From NCBI RefSeq assembly GCF_014066305.1, contig NW_023501065.1:496001-560000 (forward strand): DNA of 64,000 nt, read 5' to 3'. Numbering within the stretch: position 1 is the stretch's first letter; each line of letters begins with the position of its first letter. Of this stretch, positions 12,036 through 24,753 are shown piece by piece. Source of the DNA: Letharia columbiana. Its lineage: Eukaryota; Ascomycota; Lecanoromycetes; Lecanorales; Parmeliaceae. The notes under the pieces are model-generated. The model was not told the origin of the DNA and made no database searches. It worked only from the letters and a program-made list of their open reading frames with translations. The translations under genes and the position numbers were made by a program.

Positions 12036-13055
12036 ATGCACTCCGCTATTGCCCTTGCTGCCCTCTCGGGCCTCGCTCTCGTCAATGCCCAAGTTCCAGG
12101 GGCGACTACCATTGAAGGTTCACCCACATACGATGGACTCCCTGTTCCCGGCACAACAGGTAAACTTGGAAACGCTGCCATCACCCAACACAACCCACAG
12201 TGCGTGACCTACAACGCCACCCTTCCCAGCACCGGCAGCATTCAAGGCTACGTTGCGGCGACGGCTAATGCAAATGGTACCGGGTACGTACTTCTCGGAG
12301 CTGATACTTCCTGTATGGTATTGAAATCGAGTCGCAAGACATGCTTTGGGAGCGAGAGGACCTTTCTACTCCCGAGATTTGTCTTGGGACTCCATTACCT
12401 ATCTCAACCAAGCAATGCTAACTCGGGAATCTGCGTAGTGTATTCTTCAACGTCTTTCTTACTGGCCTCCCCAGCGAGTCTCTTGGCCCGTTCTGTAGGT
12501 TACTGCCATGATGCCTACACTCGTGTCATCAGTTGTCTGATTTAGCTGCGCAGTGTACCATATTCACGATCAGCCAGTGCCGGCCGATGGTAATTGCACC
12601 GCAACGGAGGCTCATCTTGATCCTTACATCCGTGGCGAGATCCCTCCGTGTGACAACACCCAACCGGAAACCTGCCAGGTTGGAGATCTCACCGGCAAGC
12701 ACGGCAACGTCACCATAAGCCCATTCGCGGCTCAGTAAGTGCTCCTGGTCCCAAGGTGTTTGTCTACTATCGGTACGCTGACGAGCTTTTCCTTAGATAC
12801 TCTGACCTTTACGTTTCGACCCAGGCCGGTCTTGGAAGCTTCCTTGGCAACCGCTCCATCAACATTCACAGCGCCAACACTACCCGCCTTGCCTGCGCCA
12901 ACTTTGAGCTTGTCAGCAGCTCTTGCAACAGCTCCACCTCAGGCTCCAACTCGACTACATCGACCACTGCCCCGAAGCCATTCCTTGGTAGTGCCAGCAC
13001 CACATTTGTCAGCATCGGTGCCGTTGCTGCTGGTCTCGTCGCGTTCTTGTTGTAA
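12036..13055 (+). CDS. GPI-anchored extracellular Cu/Zn superoxide dismutase-like protein
   Basis: Four exons (12036-12283, 12439-12494, 12554-12734, 12797-13055) give 247 residues. A signal peptide (residues 1-18, ending LVNA) precedes a SOD-like domain. The metal-site segment YHIHDQPVPADGNCT is followed by EAHLDPYIRGE, GKHGNVTISPFAAQ and NRSINIHSANTTRLACANF. A Ser/Thr-rich linker and a hydrophobic tail ending VAAGLVAFLL suggest GPI anchoring. Proteins of this type resemble surface Sod5/Sod6-like enzymes that remove superoxide at the cell wall. The 56-nt second exon, GVFFNVFLTGLPSESLGPF, is needed to complete the fold and was found by frame and splice-site matching. The first intron is introner-like. 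Confidence 0.85.
12284..12438 (+). mobile_element. Introner-like intron in the SOD-like gene (155 nt)
   Basis: It starts GTACGT. The core GAGTCGCAAGACATGC lies at 12329-12344, followed by TTTGGGAGCGAGAG. A partly inverted copy of the core (GATTTGTCTTGGGACTCC) follows about 40 bases later, so the intron can fold on itself. The 3' end has AATGCTAACTCGGGAA before TAG. Confidence 0.75.
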
Positions 13056-14670
<1,615 letters not shown>

Positions 14671-15454
14671 GACGAGCATCCCGGGTCCTCCCATCTACAC
14701 AGCACGCCCATCCTTCTTGTCGTCCGCCTCTCATGGGTGTCTTATGGTCTCCAAACATCGTCAATTGAAGCGCTGCAGGTACCGTCTAGCATAGAGCATG
14801 GGTGGTAGTGCGTGAATGCTATAGTGCCCCTGATAGTCTAGCTTCTTTTCCTTACCTGCTCGTGCTGGCCTCTTTCTCAAAATTATGTGGAATGATGGGT
14901 GTTTCGTGCAACGGTAGATTTGTACTCGGGGAGATTGTGGATTCGAAAACATGACATTAACCTCATGATTCAAGTGCAGCTGCCTATGAAAGGATAGTGA
15001 ACGTAGAGTAGTAAGAACGCTGCAGCCTCGAACTGGGGTTAATTGTGAAGAAGCAGAGCAATTTCTTGAAATAGGGGAATGAGAGACCAAGCAGATGACT
15101 ACTTTAAAATCATCAAAACGCGCATCATGGTTTGCGGCTATGACTTCTTCGTCCGCTTTTGATGGTGTCAAGCATTGCTTCTACATAACACGTTATTAAT
15201 ATGGAAACGACTTTAGAGATCAGGCAACCGCAAACACAACAAGCAAGCGACACATTTCTTGGGGCTCTCCGGCGAACGACTCAGATAATCCGTTCCATAT
15301 CCTCAAGAATGTTTTGTGTTACACTTTCTCACCCTCTAGATAAAAGAAGTAGACTGCGACATGTTCACGCTCAATATCTTCGTACTCATTAACCCGTCTT
15401 TCGACTTCTCTTACTCGCTCGAAATTGTATAAGTGGATAAGCTCAGCTACAATT
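14671..15454. other. Intergenic, nothing recognised
   Basis: The stretch holds the 3' region of ARF1 and the upstream region of the RtcB-like pseudogene. Overlapping ORFs on both strands show no family resemblance. Confidence 0.5.
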
Positions 15455-17370
15455 ATGCCTACTACACGTGTTACACTTGCTTCGAATTCCAACCAGTCGC
15501 AAAAGACTCCTCTTCTCAATTCCTGATTCTGCGTCTCTTGATCCGAATGCTTCCCCCTCCTGCTACTCTCTTGTCATCAAGACTGCCCAATCAAAGCTAA
15601 GATTGAGAAAGGCCCAAAGGGTTTTCGTCCATGGAGGTCAGGAGCTGACCAGGCAGAAAGACTGGGAGCATTTACTGGAAGATGATGTTGTTCTACTTGT
15701 GTCTGTCGGGGAAGATCACGTAGGCTGGGGTTAGGAGGATGACCACTTGAACGGTGGGAAAGAAGGCAGTGTGCTCACACAGCCGCGAACCCAAAATGCT
15801 CGATTGGGATTCTTGCCGGAGATGCTTCCGTCGATTCGCTATCGATCACTCAGCTTGAGACTACAGCGCGGACCCTGCCCGGTATGGTTCATGCAACGGC
15901 CCAGCCAGACCTTCACCCTGGCACCATGTATCCCATCCGGGCAGTTTTTGTATCCCAGGAATGGATATAACCCCCTCTCATTGGCGGTGATATTGGATGC
16001 GGAATGGCTTGGTTCAAAACTCGGTTGTCCAGGTCCCAGGTGGAAGGAGACAAAGGCAGAAAGATTGCCGAGAACCTACGAGGTCTTGAGGGTGTTTGGC
16101 GTACCCAGAAAGCCAGAGAGACCTGGCTCGGGCACGCCGAGGTGACGGCCAGTTACAGCGCTGGTGAAGAATGGGATGCTGCACTTGGTACCATTGGGGC
16201 CGGAAACCATTTCGCTGAGCTTCAGGTTGTTGAAGATTCAGTTATGCGCAAACCTACGAGCGCGACAGAAGCCTCTCAACATGAACTGTATGAGGGTGAG
16301 ATTATCCTTCTAGTCCACTCTGGCTCGCGAGGCTACGGATCGGATATCCTCAAGCAGTATACTAAAGACGGCCGTGAAAGCATACAAGAAGTTGACACCA
16401 CGGCTAAAACTTACCTCGAAGCACACGACCGTGCTTGCAATTGGGCGCGAAGGAATCGATAGCTGATAGCACTCCGCTTCCTTGCCCGCTTGAAACCAGG
16501 AGAAACGGGCTGGGACCTAGGCACGAACGATTTAAGTCCGACACTCACACCTCAGCCAGTGATATCCGCGCAGCCAGGTTAGCCGTCCAAGCCAGGAAGG
16601 TTGTCGACATATACCACAACAACGTACAAGTCACAACAACATGGCCTCCCTCCCTCAAGCCAGATGAGAACAATGGTGAATTCTCATCCAGATTGGCAGA
16701 CTTACGGATCGAGGCGCCCCAGAAATACTACATACACCGCAAAGGCGCCGCACCCACCCACGATCCCCTAACAAACATTCCTCTCGTACGTATTTTCGGA
16801 GTCCCCAGTTTCTTATTTAGACAAAATCCTAAGTCTTGAGACATGTATCATGTTGGGAGTTTCTACTCTCGAAATATGTTTCAAGGCTTAAAAATGCCCT
16901 CTCCGATAAGCAATACTGACATCGAAATTGTAATAAAAACAATCCTCCCTCTACCAGGATCTCGCGCCACCCCAACACTCATCCTTCATCCCACCTTCTC
17001 AGCCACCAACGCCCACGGCAAAACTAATGCCCTAAGTCTCGCCCACGGAGCCGGACGGGCCCTCTCTCGTGCCAAAGCAGCCTCCTACATTGCGGAAAAG
17101 TATGCTGGCAAGACGGAGGACCTCCTCAGGGGTGACTTTGTCAAGGCAGACAAACGCGGCAACAAGCTCTTCGGAGGAGATAATGCTGGAGGGAGGAATG
17201 TCCATGGAGGCTGCTGGGTTGTGTGTGAGGAGAAGCAGCTTGTTTGGGAGGAAGCCCCTGAAGCGTATAAGGACGTTTGGGATGTGGGAGAGGATCTGTT
17301 GAAGAAGGGATGCGCGGAGAGGTGGGGATGGTGTAGGGGGAGAGTGAGCTACAAGGTCAGGAAGGAGTAG
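15455..17370 (+). pseudogene. RtcB-type RNA ligase homologue with stops and frameshifts
   Basis: The remains read in order: MPTTRVTLASNSNQSQKTP, VIKTAQSKLRLRKAQRVFV, LLVSVGEDH, then LPGMVHATAQPDLHPGTMYP, PPLIGGDIGCGMAWFKTRLS, TIGAGNHFAELQVV, LLVHSGSRGYGSDIL, KVVDIYHNNV, YYIHRKGAAPTHDP, LSLAHGAGRALSRAKA and GGRNVHGGCWVV, all conserved RtcB blocks. RtcB proteins join RNA ends bearing 3'-phosphate; fungal homologues are accessory because Trl1 does tRNA splicing. The gene is broken by a frameshift near 15520, stop codons at 15968-15970 and 16460-16462, and another frameshift near 16530. None of these lies inside a plausible intron. Likely introns occupy about 15714-15765 and 16786-16957. The C-terminal part is still open, so the decay may be recent. 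Confidence 0.75.
16786..16957 (+). mobile_element. Introner-like intron in the RtcB pseudogene (172 nt)
   Basis: It starts GTACGT and carries AAGTCTTGAGACATGT at about 16831, a variant of the shared core, followed by TTGGGAG. The 3' motif is weaker (AATACTGACATCG). It lies between the IPL and GSRATPTL blocks. Confidence 0.45.
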
Positions 17371-17826
17371 TGGAAAGACTGATTGGAGGCTGCATTCATG
17401 AGATGGATGATGGGAATGGTTTTGAATGAAGGTGACTCGTTGAAAGCGCGTGAAGAGCCTTTGTTTGTAGGGGCGTATGGCTATCAGGCCGTATTATATC
17501 TAGACGGTCAGCCATTGAAACGATGTTGAAGCAGTCAATCGATGTCATTCTGGATAAAGCTATGCTCAGAATGGGTGAGAAGACATGTAAGATGTGCGAA
17601 GAAATGGCCAGAGGGGAGTATGCTTTCTTATGTTACCATGTGGCATGGCTTGAAATACCAAAAAAGCACGCTATTGCTGAGAAACAAAGAGGGGTATATC
17701 CGCCTATAAACAAGAAGTAAGTTCAATCTGATGCGAAGTGAAAGCATCTTTCTGGTATCTTTGAAGCCCGCATCGCAATGCAGGATTCACCAATCCTTCA
17801 ACAAATGAAATGTTTATCAAGTTCTT
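17371..17826. other. Intergenic, convergent gene ends
   Basis: This is the space between two convergent genes. The single small ORF at 17523-17720 has no recognisable content. Confidence 0.5.
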
Positions 17827-20800
17827 TCACATCCCTCCAACAGTGCCTCCTAGATTTGGACCAAATGGCTCTTCATCCCCAGCGACCATCTTGTTCTCAA
17901 CTGCTACGTCGCCAAACGGATTGCCTTCACTCGCGTCCAAATCGTAGCTGCCCTTGCGCATCAGCGGCGGCGTCATAGGATTCTGCTGCGACTGACGCCT
18001 TAGTGGTCTGTCTGGCTCTTCTTGACGTGGCAAGCTCTGCTTCGGTGTCGTAGGTGCTCTGACTGACCGTTTCGACGGGGAGGGATATACTCTCGAGTCA
18101 CCGAATGAAGGAGTTGTCCGCATCTCCGTGCTCGGCGACGTCATCAGGCCAGCAAAAAAGCTCTGAGGAGAAGATTTTGACAGAGTCTGACTTGCGGGAA
18201 GAGTACTGAAGGCCGAATCCCGCCCCTTGCGCCAATTTCCCCAGGCGGCCGCAGCAGCTAGCGGGAGTGCTTTGGGTGATGCTGCAATGGTGGAGATGCG
18301 GGCAAGGGATGGGAAGGAGGCCAGTGCGCGCTCCTTCTCCTGTTGTTCCATCTGTAAGTTCGCTTTTAGGCGAGTAGCCGCGTCTTTGACAGATTCAGGA
18401 TTGTAGGATGGTTGGGAGACGGTAGCGATCAGATCATCGAGATCTTCGATACGAATCCCAAGAAGTTCACGCAACCAAGTGATCTCGATTTGGGCATCTC
18501 TTAATTTCTCTGGGGCATTACTATCAACGGAGGACAACTGATATTCGAGCTGCTCGATCCGGTTTTCGCGTTCTTGTAGCTGTTCTTGTAGGACAAGGAT
18601 GGATTCGCGTAGAGCCTGAGGCGAGGTTTTCTCGGGTAGGGGCTCCCGCTCGGAGGCCTTGGCAATGGGTAGAGACGTGCGAGATGAGGACGGACCTAAA
18701 ACTGCTTTCTTCGATTGAGCGGCTTGCACTGCTGCATGGGCAGCAGACTTGGCAATTTGCAGCTTCTCTTCGAGATGACTGACTCTGTCCTGGTAGTGGA
18801 CCACTTTTGCGTCTGCTAAACTCAGTTGATTTCCGAAATAAGTCTCTGATCGTTGTTTGTCTTCGAGGGCGTTGTTCAGTATACGCTCATGCTGCGCTTT
18901 CATTTCTTTGACGCTTCTTTCATAAAAGTGGGCAGCTTCTCCAAGAGCCTTGCTCCGTGAGTCAGTTGCTTCCTTGAGCATCTGCTCGTAACGGGATCTG
19001 GACCTATCTGCATCCGTTGTGACGAGGTCAATCTGTGGACGGAGTCTGGTGATAACACTCTGATAATGGTGGCATTCGGACCTAAGCTCGGCCAACAGGC
19101 TTTGCAGATGGGCATTGGCCTTTTGCGTTTGCTCAACCATGGATCGGGTCTTGATAACCTCTGACTCTTGCGCCTCGATTCTCTCAATATCAAGTTCAAG
19201 CCTTTCCCTTGTTCGAGCTTCAGTTTCAAGCCTTGCATGCAATATCTCCAGCCTAGCCTGGTGCTCTTCCTCCTTGCTACGCCACCTCAAATGATCCGAC
19301 GCAACGTTGCGAGAATTTGTGGCAATTTCTCCTTGCAAGTGATCAACTTTGGCCCGTAGTGCCCGGCGACCTTGCCCATTTTCTTCGATCTCAGCATTCA
19401 AAGAACTGATGGTTCTCCTGAGGTCTTTATTCTCATGCTTCGCATCGCTAATTTCCGACCTCCACTGGTCGCTCGACAAGCGGTATTCAGACAATGTCTC
19501 CTCCAGGACTAAATTCTTTTCGGACAGATCCGAAGCGGTCTTCTGCAGACTTTCCTGTGAACCCTCCAGCATGGCGGTACGCTGGAGAGTCTGTTGCCGA
19601 TTCGCATGAAAATCTCGAAGGCTTCGCTCCGTTGCTTCTGCTGATTCACGTTGTTCGGAAGCTTCTTGAAGTGCTATCCGGAGGAGTCTTGCCTTGTCAG
19701 CTAGCTCGTCCTCAACAGATCTGCGAGCTTGCATTTCGTCATTCGCACGAGTGTCCGCTATTTTGAGCATGCTCTCGAGGCCTGCTATCTGAAGTTGGCT
19801 TTTTTCAGCTGCCGCCGCTTGTGAGCTGGACGTGACTGGTGCTGATCTGCCGCGCATCTGTCTACCGACAGCTTCCTCCACAATGTTCTTGATTTCGCCC
19901 GATAACGGTGGAGGAGATATGTCCTCATGTATGGACGCTTTCAAACCATTGACAGCGGCCATCATTTCTGCCAGCTGACTGGCTGGTGCCAGGCTCTGCT
20001 GAGCAGCTGTGATCTCGGTAAGGGAAGCCTTGAGCTGCTCGAACTTTCGATCTCTTAGAGGTGACTTGAGCCTTGACTGTGACACTTCACCAACATCATC
20101 TTCATCATCCGCGTCACTATGCTCAATCTCGAGACCGCCTGAGCTGCGTGGTCTCCTACTCGCTGACCTACCAGACAGTTGGGCCAATGACTGTTGGATG
20201 CCGGACAATGCCTGCTCTAAAGGTTTCAGTTCCCTCTGGACAATGGTTTCCATTACCTCGGTGACAGAATTATTCATGGTAGTCTTTGAGGGGAAGTTGT
20301 CCTCATTCAGAGAGGATATCGCATCGTCCAAATCACTAGGAGGCGTACTACCAGGGCTGTGCAATGGATGTATTGGAGGCGAAGTCTTTGATGGTCTGTA
20401 AGAAGGGCTGTATCGAGCAGAGCGAGCTACCATTTCAACAAGAGAAGGATTAGCACTTTCTGAATCCGTTGGCGGTAGGTATTGATAATTTCCTTGCAAC
20501 CTGTTTGGACTCGGCGAAGGAGCATCACTTCTAATGTTGGCGGGAGGTAGCAGCTGATGCGGTGTTAACGAGTCATGGAGCTTCGGGCCAGTGTATCGTA
20601 TCGGGCTTGCGCTTGGACTTCGACCTCTCAATGGACTAGGCTGTCGCTCAACGCCCAGGTCCGAATCCTCTCTATTGAGGTGCTTCATAACGGCATCAAG
20701 CTCATTATATGACGGCTCGACATATCTCACGCCGTTCATGATAATTGCATGCGTGCCTCGGCCAGCATGGTCTATACGATCAACTGAGTCTTCAGCTCCC

Positions 20801-23800
20801 CCCTGAGGCTTACGCTCATATCTTTTCCCTCCATCTTTGGTTGAGGAACAGGAAGAAGATCTTGAGCTAGAGGTACGATGTCCTAAAACCCGATTGAATT
20901 CAGTCCCGAATTGTGCAGATTCACCAAGGAAATCCCGCGTTGCTCTAGCGACCTACACAGAATTTGGAGTTAGCATCTTTTCTTCAAGGCAAAGCCCTGA
21001 ACAATGTAACGATGCAAAGGGGTGTAGAAGCCCTTTGCTCCCGGAACACATCTTGCGACTCAAGTAGCGGTCCGGCGCAGGGGATTTAAGTTTCCAGCTT
21101 TACATACCTCGTGAGGATCCGGTGGACGTGCCGCGTTGAAGCTCGCTGCTTCCCCAAGGTCATTGAAAATATAATCTTCTCTCCTTTCCCCATCCTCATC
21201 GACAGATTCTTCTCGCATTAGATCTGAAGCCTCGGTCGCGGATAATTCGTCGATGAGTCCTTCGAGTAAATCTGTAGCTGCATCCAGGGTAGTGGCATCT
21301 ACTGCTTTGCTTTCTGGTGACGGCGTCCTACTAAAACAGGCGGCTCGATCCTCACTGCCCCGATCCATCCAATGGTTTTTTCCTTCTGACAATGCAAAAA
21401 GAGTTACTTGATCACCGTCGTCACGCTCACGCCTGGAAGATTTCAGAGTCAGCATGCCCTTCCCAAGACATGACTAGGGAGTGCAACGGGAGGGGAAAGC
21501 CTTTGAAACAGAGAGTCAAGTTGTGAGACATATTAAATAGCAGATAGTGCGGGCGTGTGGTAGAAGCTGTGTAGTCGAAGCTCATTTCTTTCACACAAAG
21601 TCGAATCGTAAGACAGGTTTGGGTAGCACAGCGAGACTAAGCCCCTTTCCCGCCCTCGAAACACGTTTTGTAACTCAGACTGAAGCCCCGAATATGGAGG
21701 GAAATCTCCGCATCAACGTACCTCATTCTCTTCTGTCGACCATCAGCTTGAGTTATACGGCCCGATTCGTCTTCTTGACCATCCATATCTCCATCATATT
21801 TCTTCTGCCTCTCTGAATCTTTGTTAGGTTTAGTGATTGGTATAGCCTTCGACTTTGGGGGTCTGATGACCTCAGAAAAGTTGATGTCGCCAAAAATTTT
21901 CTTCACGGGCTGGACGGCATTCTGTCCGCTGGCCGGTTTAGGACCAAATGTACTTCCGCCATCACTGGGTGAAAAAGCCGGAGCGTCAGGCCTGAATGAA
22001 GGGCGCGAAGCCGAAAAGCTGAACTCTCTGGAAGGAAGGGTTGCCATTACTGAAGAGTTTGGCATGAACGTAGGCGCTGCGACATTCCATTTGCTAGGGA
22101 GGGAGGCTCCACTGGGAGCTTGCATTGCCCCGTCAGAGCTAGGAAAGCTCAGAGATTGGGTCTCGATTAACGCGCGAGCTTGCTTATCACCCAAATATGA
22201 GAGAGTTCCAGAACTTTTCGAAACTCCGGGTTCAAACTTGGGCGCATTGACGTTGAATTGAGAAACTTTAGATGGATATCTGCTTTGAGACTGTCCAGGG
22301 TCATTGGTCTCATGGTCTGGAATCCCTCTAACACTCAGACTTGCATCCAAGACAGACCCGTTTGCTCTCGCATTATGCCTAGCCGCTCTCCCAGCGTTGT
22401 TTGGGATATCTTTAGCCTGGTATTCATTGTACCCTTCATCAATCTGGGCAGCCTTGGAACCCACTTGCCCTTCATTCTCATCCTTGGAGTACGACACATG
22501 AGCATCAGCTTCGTCGACTCCTTTCTGCAGATTCTCACTTGGGTTCTGGCGATGACCACGTGGGATCGGAGTTGCGATATCAGCTTGATCGTAATGAGCC
22601 ACTGGCTGCAAGACCCGCTCCCCATTTTGACATGTGCCCAAAGAAGGTAATGAGCGTTGCTGCAACAGCTGCTGTTGATAATGCTGCTGCTGCTGCTGCT
22701 GCTGCAATTGCTGTATCTGAAGCAGGGCTTGCTGCTCCCGCATTCTAGCTAGCAAATCAGCTGAGGCTTGGTTCGAGACCTGGCCGACGTTGCCGATCCC
22801 TACAGGTGATGCTGATGGCGCTGCGTGCCCAAATGTCTGCACGTATCCGTTGACGCCGGGAGAAGCGACCCGCGACCCCTGTTGCGACGTGAAGTACGTC
22901 CAAGGTGACGACGTTGCAGGTATGTGAGGCTCGGAAGGCTGCGGAAATTGGTTCGATGACATGAGAGACGATTCATTAGTCGGATGAGCTATGGAGTATC
23001 TTGGGAAATGAGAGACCCCGGGCTTGCCCATGTAGGAGGTAGGGTTTGCAGCACCATAGAATGAAGCAGGAAATGGACCCACGTGCGTTGGTGAAGCCAA
23101 TGCAGGGGATGACAGCACACGGGAGCTTTGTGAGGACCCTTGCCGGCTCATCATCGATAGCGCTGGCGAGTTCCTTGGAGTTTGCTCGTCAACGCCCAAC
23201 GCTCGCAGCTTTTCCTCTTTCAGGTGATTAACATAGGTCTCCTGTAAAGGTTTTGGAGTTAGTGTTCCTTTCGGCAACATCCCAAGCAATGAGATTACGC
23301 GAAGGGGTATCGAGATAGTTTTTCCTCCCGAACCATGTCCTGCAAGCAAAATTGGTTTGAAATGGGGAAATATGGATCTGGAAATATACATACCCAATGT
23401 CGCCGGTCCGGAATATTGACATGATATGTACCATCAGCTCGTTCACGCTTCTCATCTTCTGGGTCGGGATGCACAGCTCGGCTCTGTCCTTCCAAACGTG
23501 GAGAGTGTGAACTGGAGGTTTGTGGGACAAGCGTAAAACCGTTGGTATCGAATCCATGGTTTTTCCAGTCTTCGAGACGCCTTTCGAAATCGGTTGGGCT
23601 GAGGTAGCTTTCTCTACTAGTCTTTCTGCCAAATTCATCTTCAAGAGGCAGCGCAATGAAGCATGCCTTGTTCCGCCAAATCACACGCTTCCGAGGCCGC
23701 TGGCATGAAGGCACACTAGCCAGAGAAGGCCTTGTGACATGCGACTGGCCTTCTGCTGCGTTCGTTGCCATACCTGAAACGGGGGCCTCGGATCCTTTGC

Positions 23801-23915
23801 GATCACAGGGAGGCGGTGCCCGAGATGTAGGCTGTTGAGCAGGTTGTAATTTCCCAATAGGTTGTCGTGAGGGGATGTTGGGATCCATGGTATCCAGAGG
23901 ACCTAGTGAATTCAT
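17827..23915 (-). CDS. Large coiled-coil protein of unknown function (about 1830 aa)
   Basis: Two long open stretches usually read as separate genes join into one. Exons 23915-23394, 23241-21722, 21432-21108 and 20952-17827 match phase at all three junctions and give 1830 residues. Residues about 75-175 hold a conserved block with RKRVIWRNKACFIALPLEDE, SYLSPTDFERRLEDWKNHGF and DPEDEKRERADGTYHVNIPD. Then comes a Ser/Pro-rich region with a Gln run near residue 355, an acidic exon (TDLLEGLIDELSATEASD), the segment MNGVRYVEPSYNELDAVMKH near 860, and a long coiled coil at about 1020-1660. Similar proteins in other Pezizomycotina carry names such as 'myosin heavy chain-like', but no motor domain is present. 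The role is unknown. All three introns are long and introner-like. Confidence 0.75.
20953..21107 (-). mobile_element. Introner-like intron (155 nt) in the coiled-coil gene
   Basis: Read on the minus strand it starts GTATGT and has the core TTGAGTCGCAAGATGTG followed by TTCCGGGAGC. Further on come CCTTGAAGAAAAGATGCT and AACTCC, then TAG. Confidence 0.75.
21433..21721 (-). mobile_element. Enlarged introner-like intron (289 nt) in the coiled-coil gene
   Basis: On the minus strand it starts GTACGT. It has the core variant GAGTTACAAAACGTG plus TTTCGAGGGCGGG, an inverted core (CCTGTCTTACGATTCGAC), and 3' motif CATGCTGACTCTGAA before CCAG. It is about 130 nt longer than its relatives, as if one element had received an insertion or two lay together. 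Phase 2 on both sides supports removal as one unit. Confidence 0.6.
23242..23393 (-). mobile_element. Introner-like intron (152 nt) in the coiled-coil gene
   Basis: On the minus strand it starts GTATGT, has TTGCTTGCAGGACATGG and TTCGGGAGG, then CTCGATACCCCTTCGCG. The 3' end is GGAACACTAACTCC followed by ACAG. Confidence 0.65.
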
Positions 23916-24753
23916 ACTGTTCCAATAGTTGCTACGTATTTCTTACTGGTGTACGGAGTACACTACACCAGGGGACACTGATTAGCTCAAGCCTCTTGAG
24001 GTCCGGACATATTGTAGTAGATATATACCGTCTTCCCCTCCACCTTTGGCCATGCACTAAAGGCAGTTGACGAGGACTGTCGTATCGCCGAGCTCATCAG
24101 GAAAGGTGCGGAAGGCCCAGCGCACCAGGTGTTTCTAGCGATGCGTAGGGTCCTTGGGCAATAGTAGAACTTTCAGGGAATGTACCATGATCGATGAAGT
24201 ATCAATGAAGCGTAAGCATAAGCATCTCGAAAGCATGCCGTGGCTGTATGCTGAGCCAGCAATCCTGGCAACAGAATAATGTTTCTTATAAGTCGCGTCA
24301 ATGCTCATAAAAATGCCAAGACCTCCGAAAAGTGTAATTGCGCAACTGGTGCTACGAAGTTCTACAACCATTGGATTTCTGGCTTTACATTTCGACACCT
24401 TTACCGCCTAGTCATATTGAACCTTAGTAGTCTCACTCGTCGACTTGCATTTCAATAAGCAAGGCATGTACAAATCTGTTGCAGAAACAGGTCCATCGGG
24501 CACGTGATGATGCTGGTAGGGAAACATTCTCTATTACAGTAACTATTCGTTAACCTCCTTTTCCAACGTGAACGACAGCTGAACACTGGTCGTTCCCTCA
24601 CGCGTGTTGGTCGGCAAGGTCGGCCGCAGGACGCCGAGACTGAATGAATTGAAGGAAAGGACATATGAAGATACCCAGCCCAATGCAACAAACCCTTCCA
24701 AAGCCATCCATGGACGCAGTCCACATTGATCCTGTGACTTCGCTGCAAGTCAT
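23916..24753. other. Intergenic, nothing recognised
   Basis: The stretch lies between the start of the coiled-coil gene and the end of the GH17 gene. Short minus-strand ORFs (24135-24398, 24452-24760) show no family features. Confidence 0.5.

Noticed and set aside
17523..17720. 65-codon plus-strand ORF after the RtcB pseudogene
   Set aside because: Short, Lys/Met-rich, no motif and no splice or start context worth noting.
21637..23397. The 586-codon ORF as a separate gene
   Set aside because: Its first 50 residues are intron sequence with the introner core; the exon joins upstream and downstream in phase.
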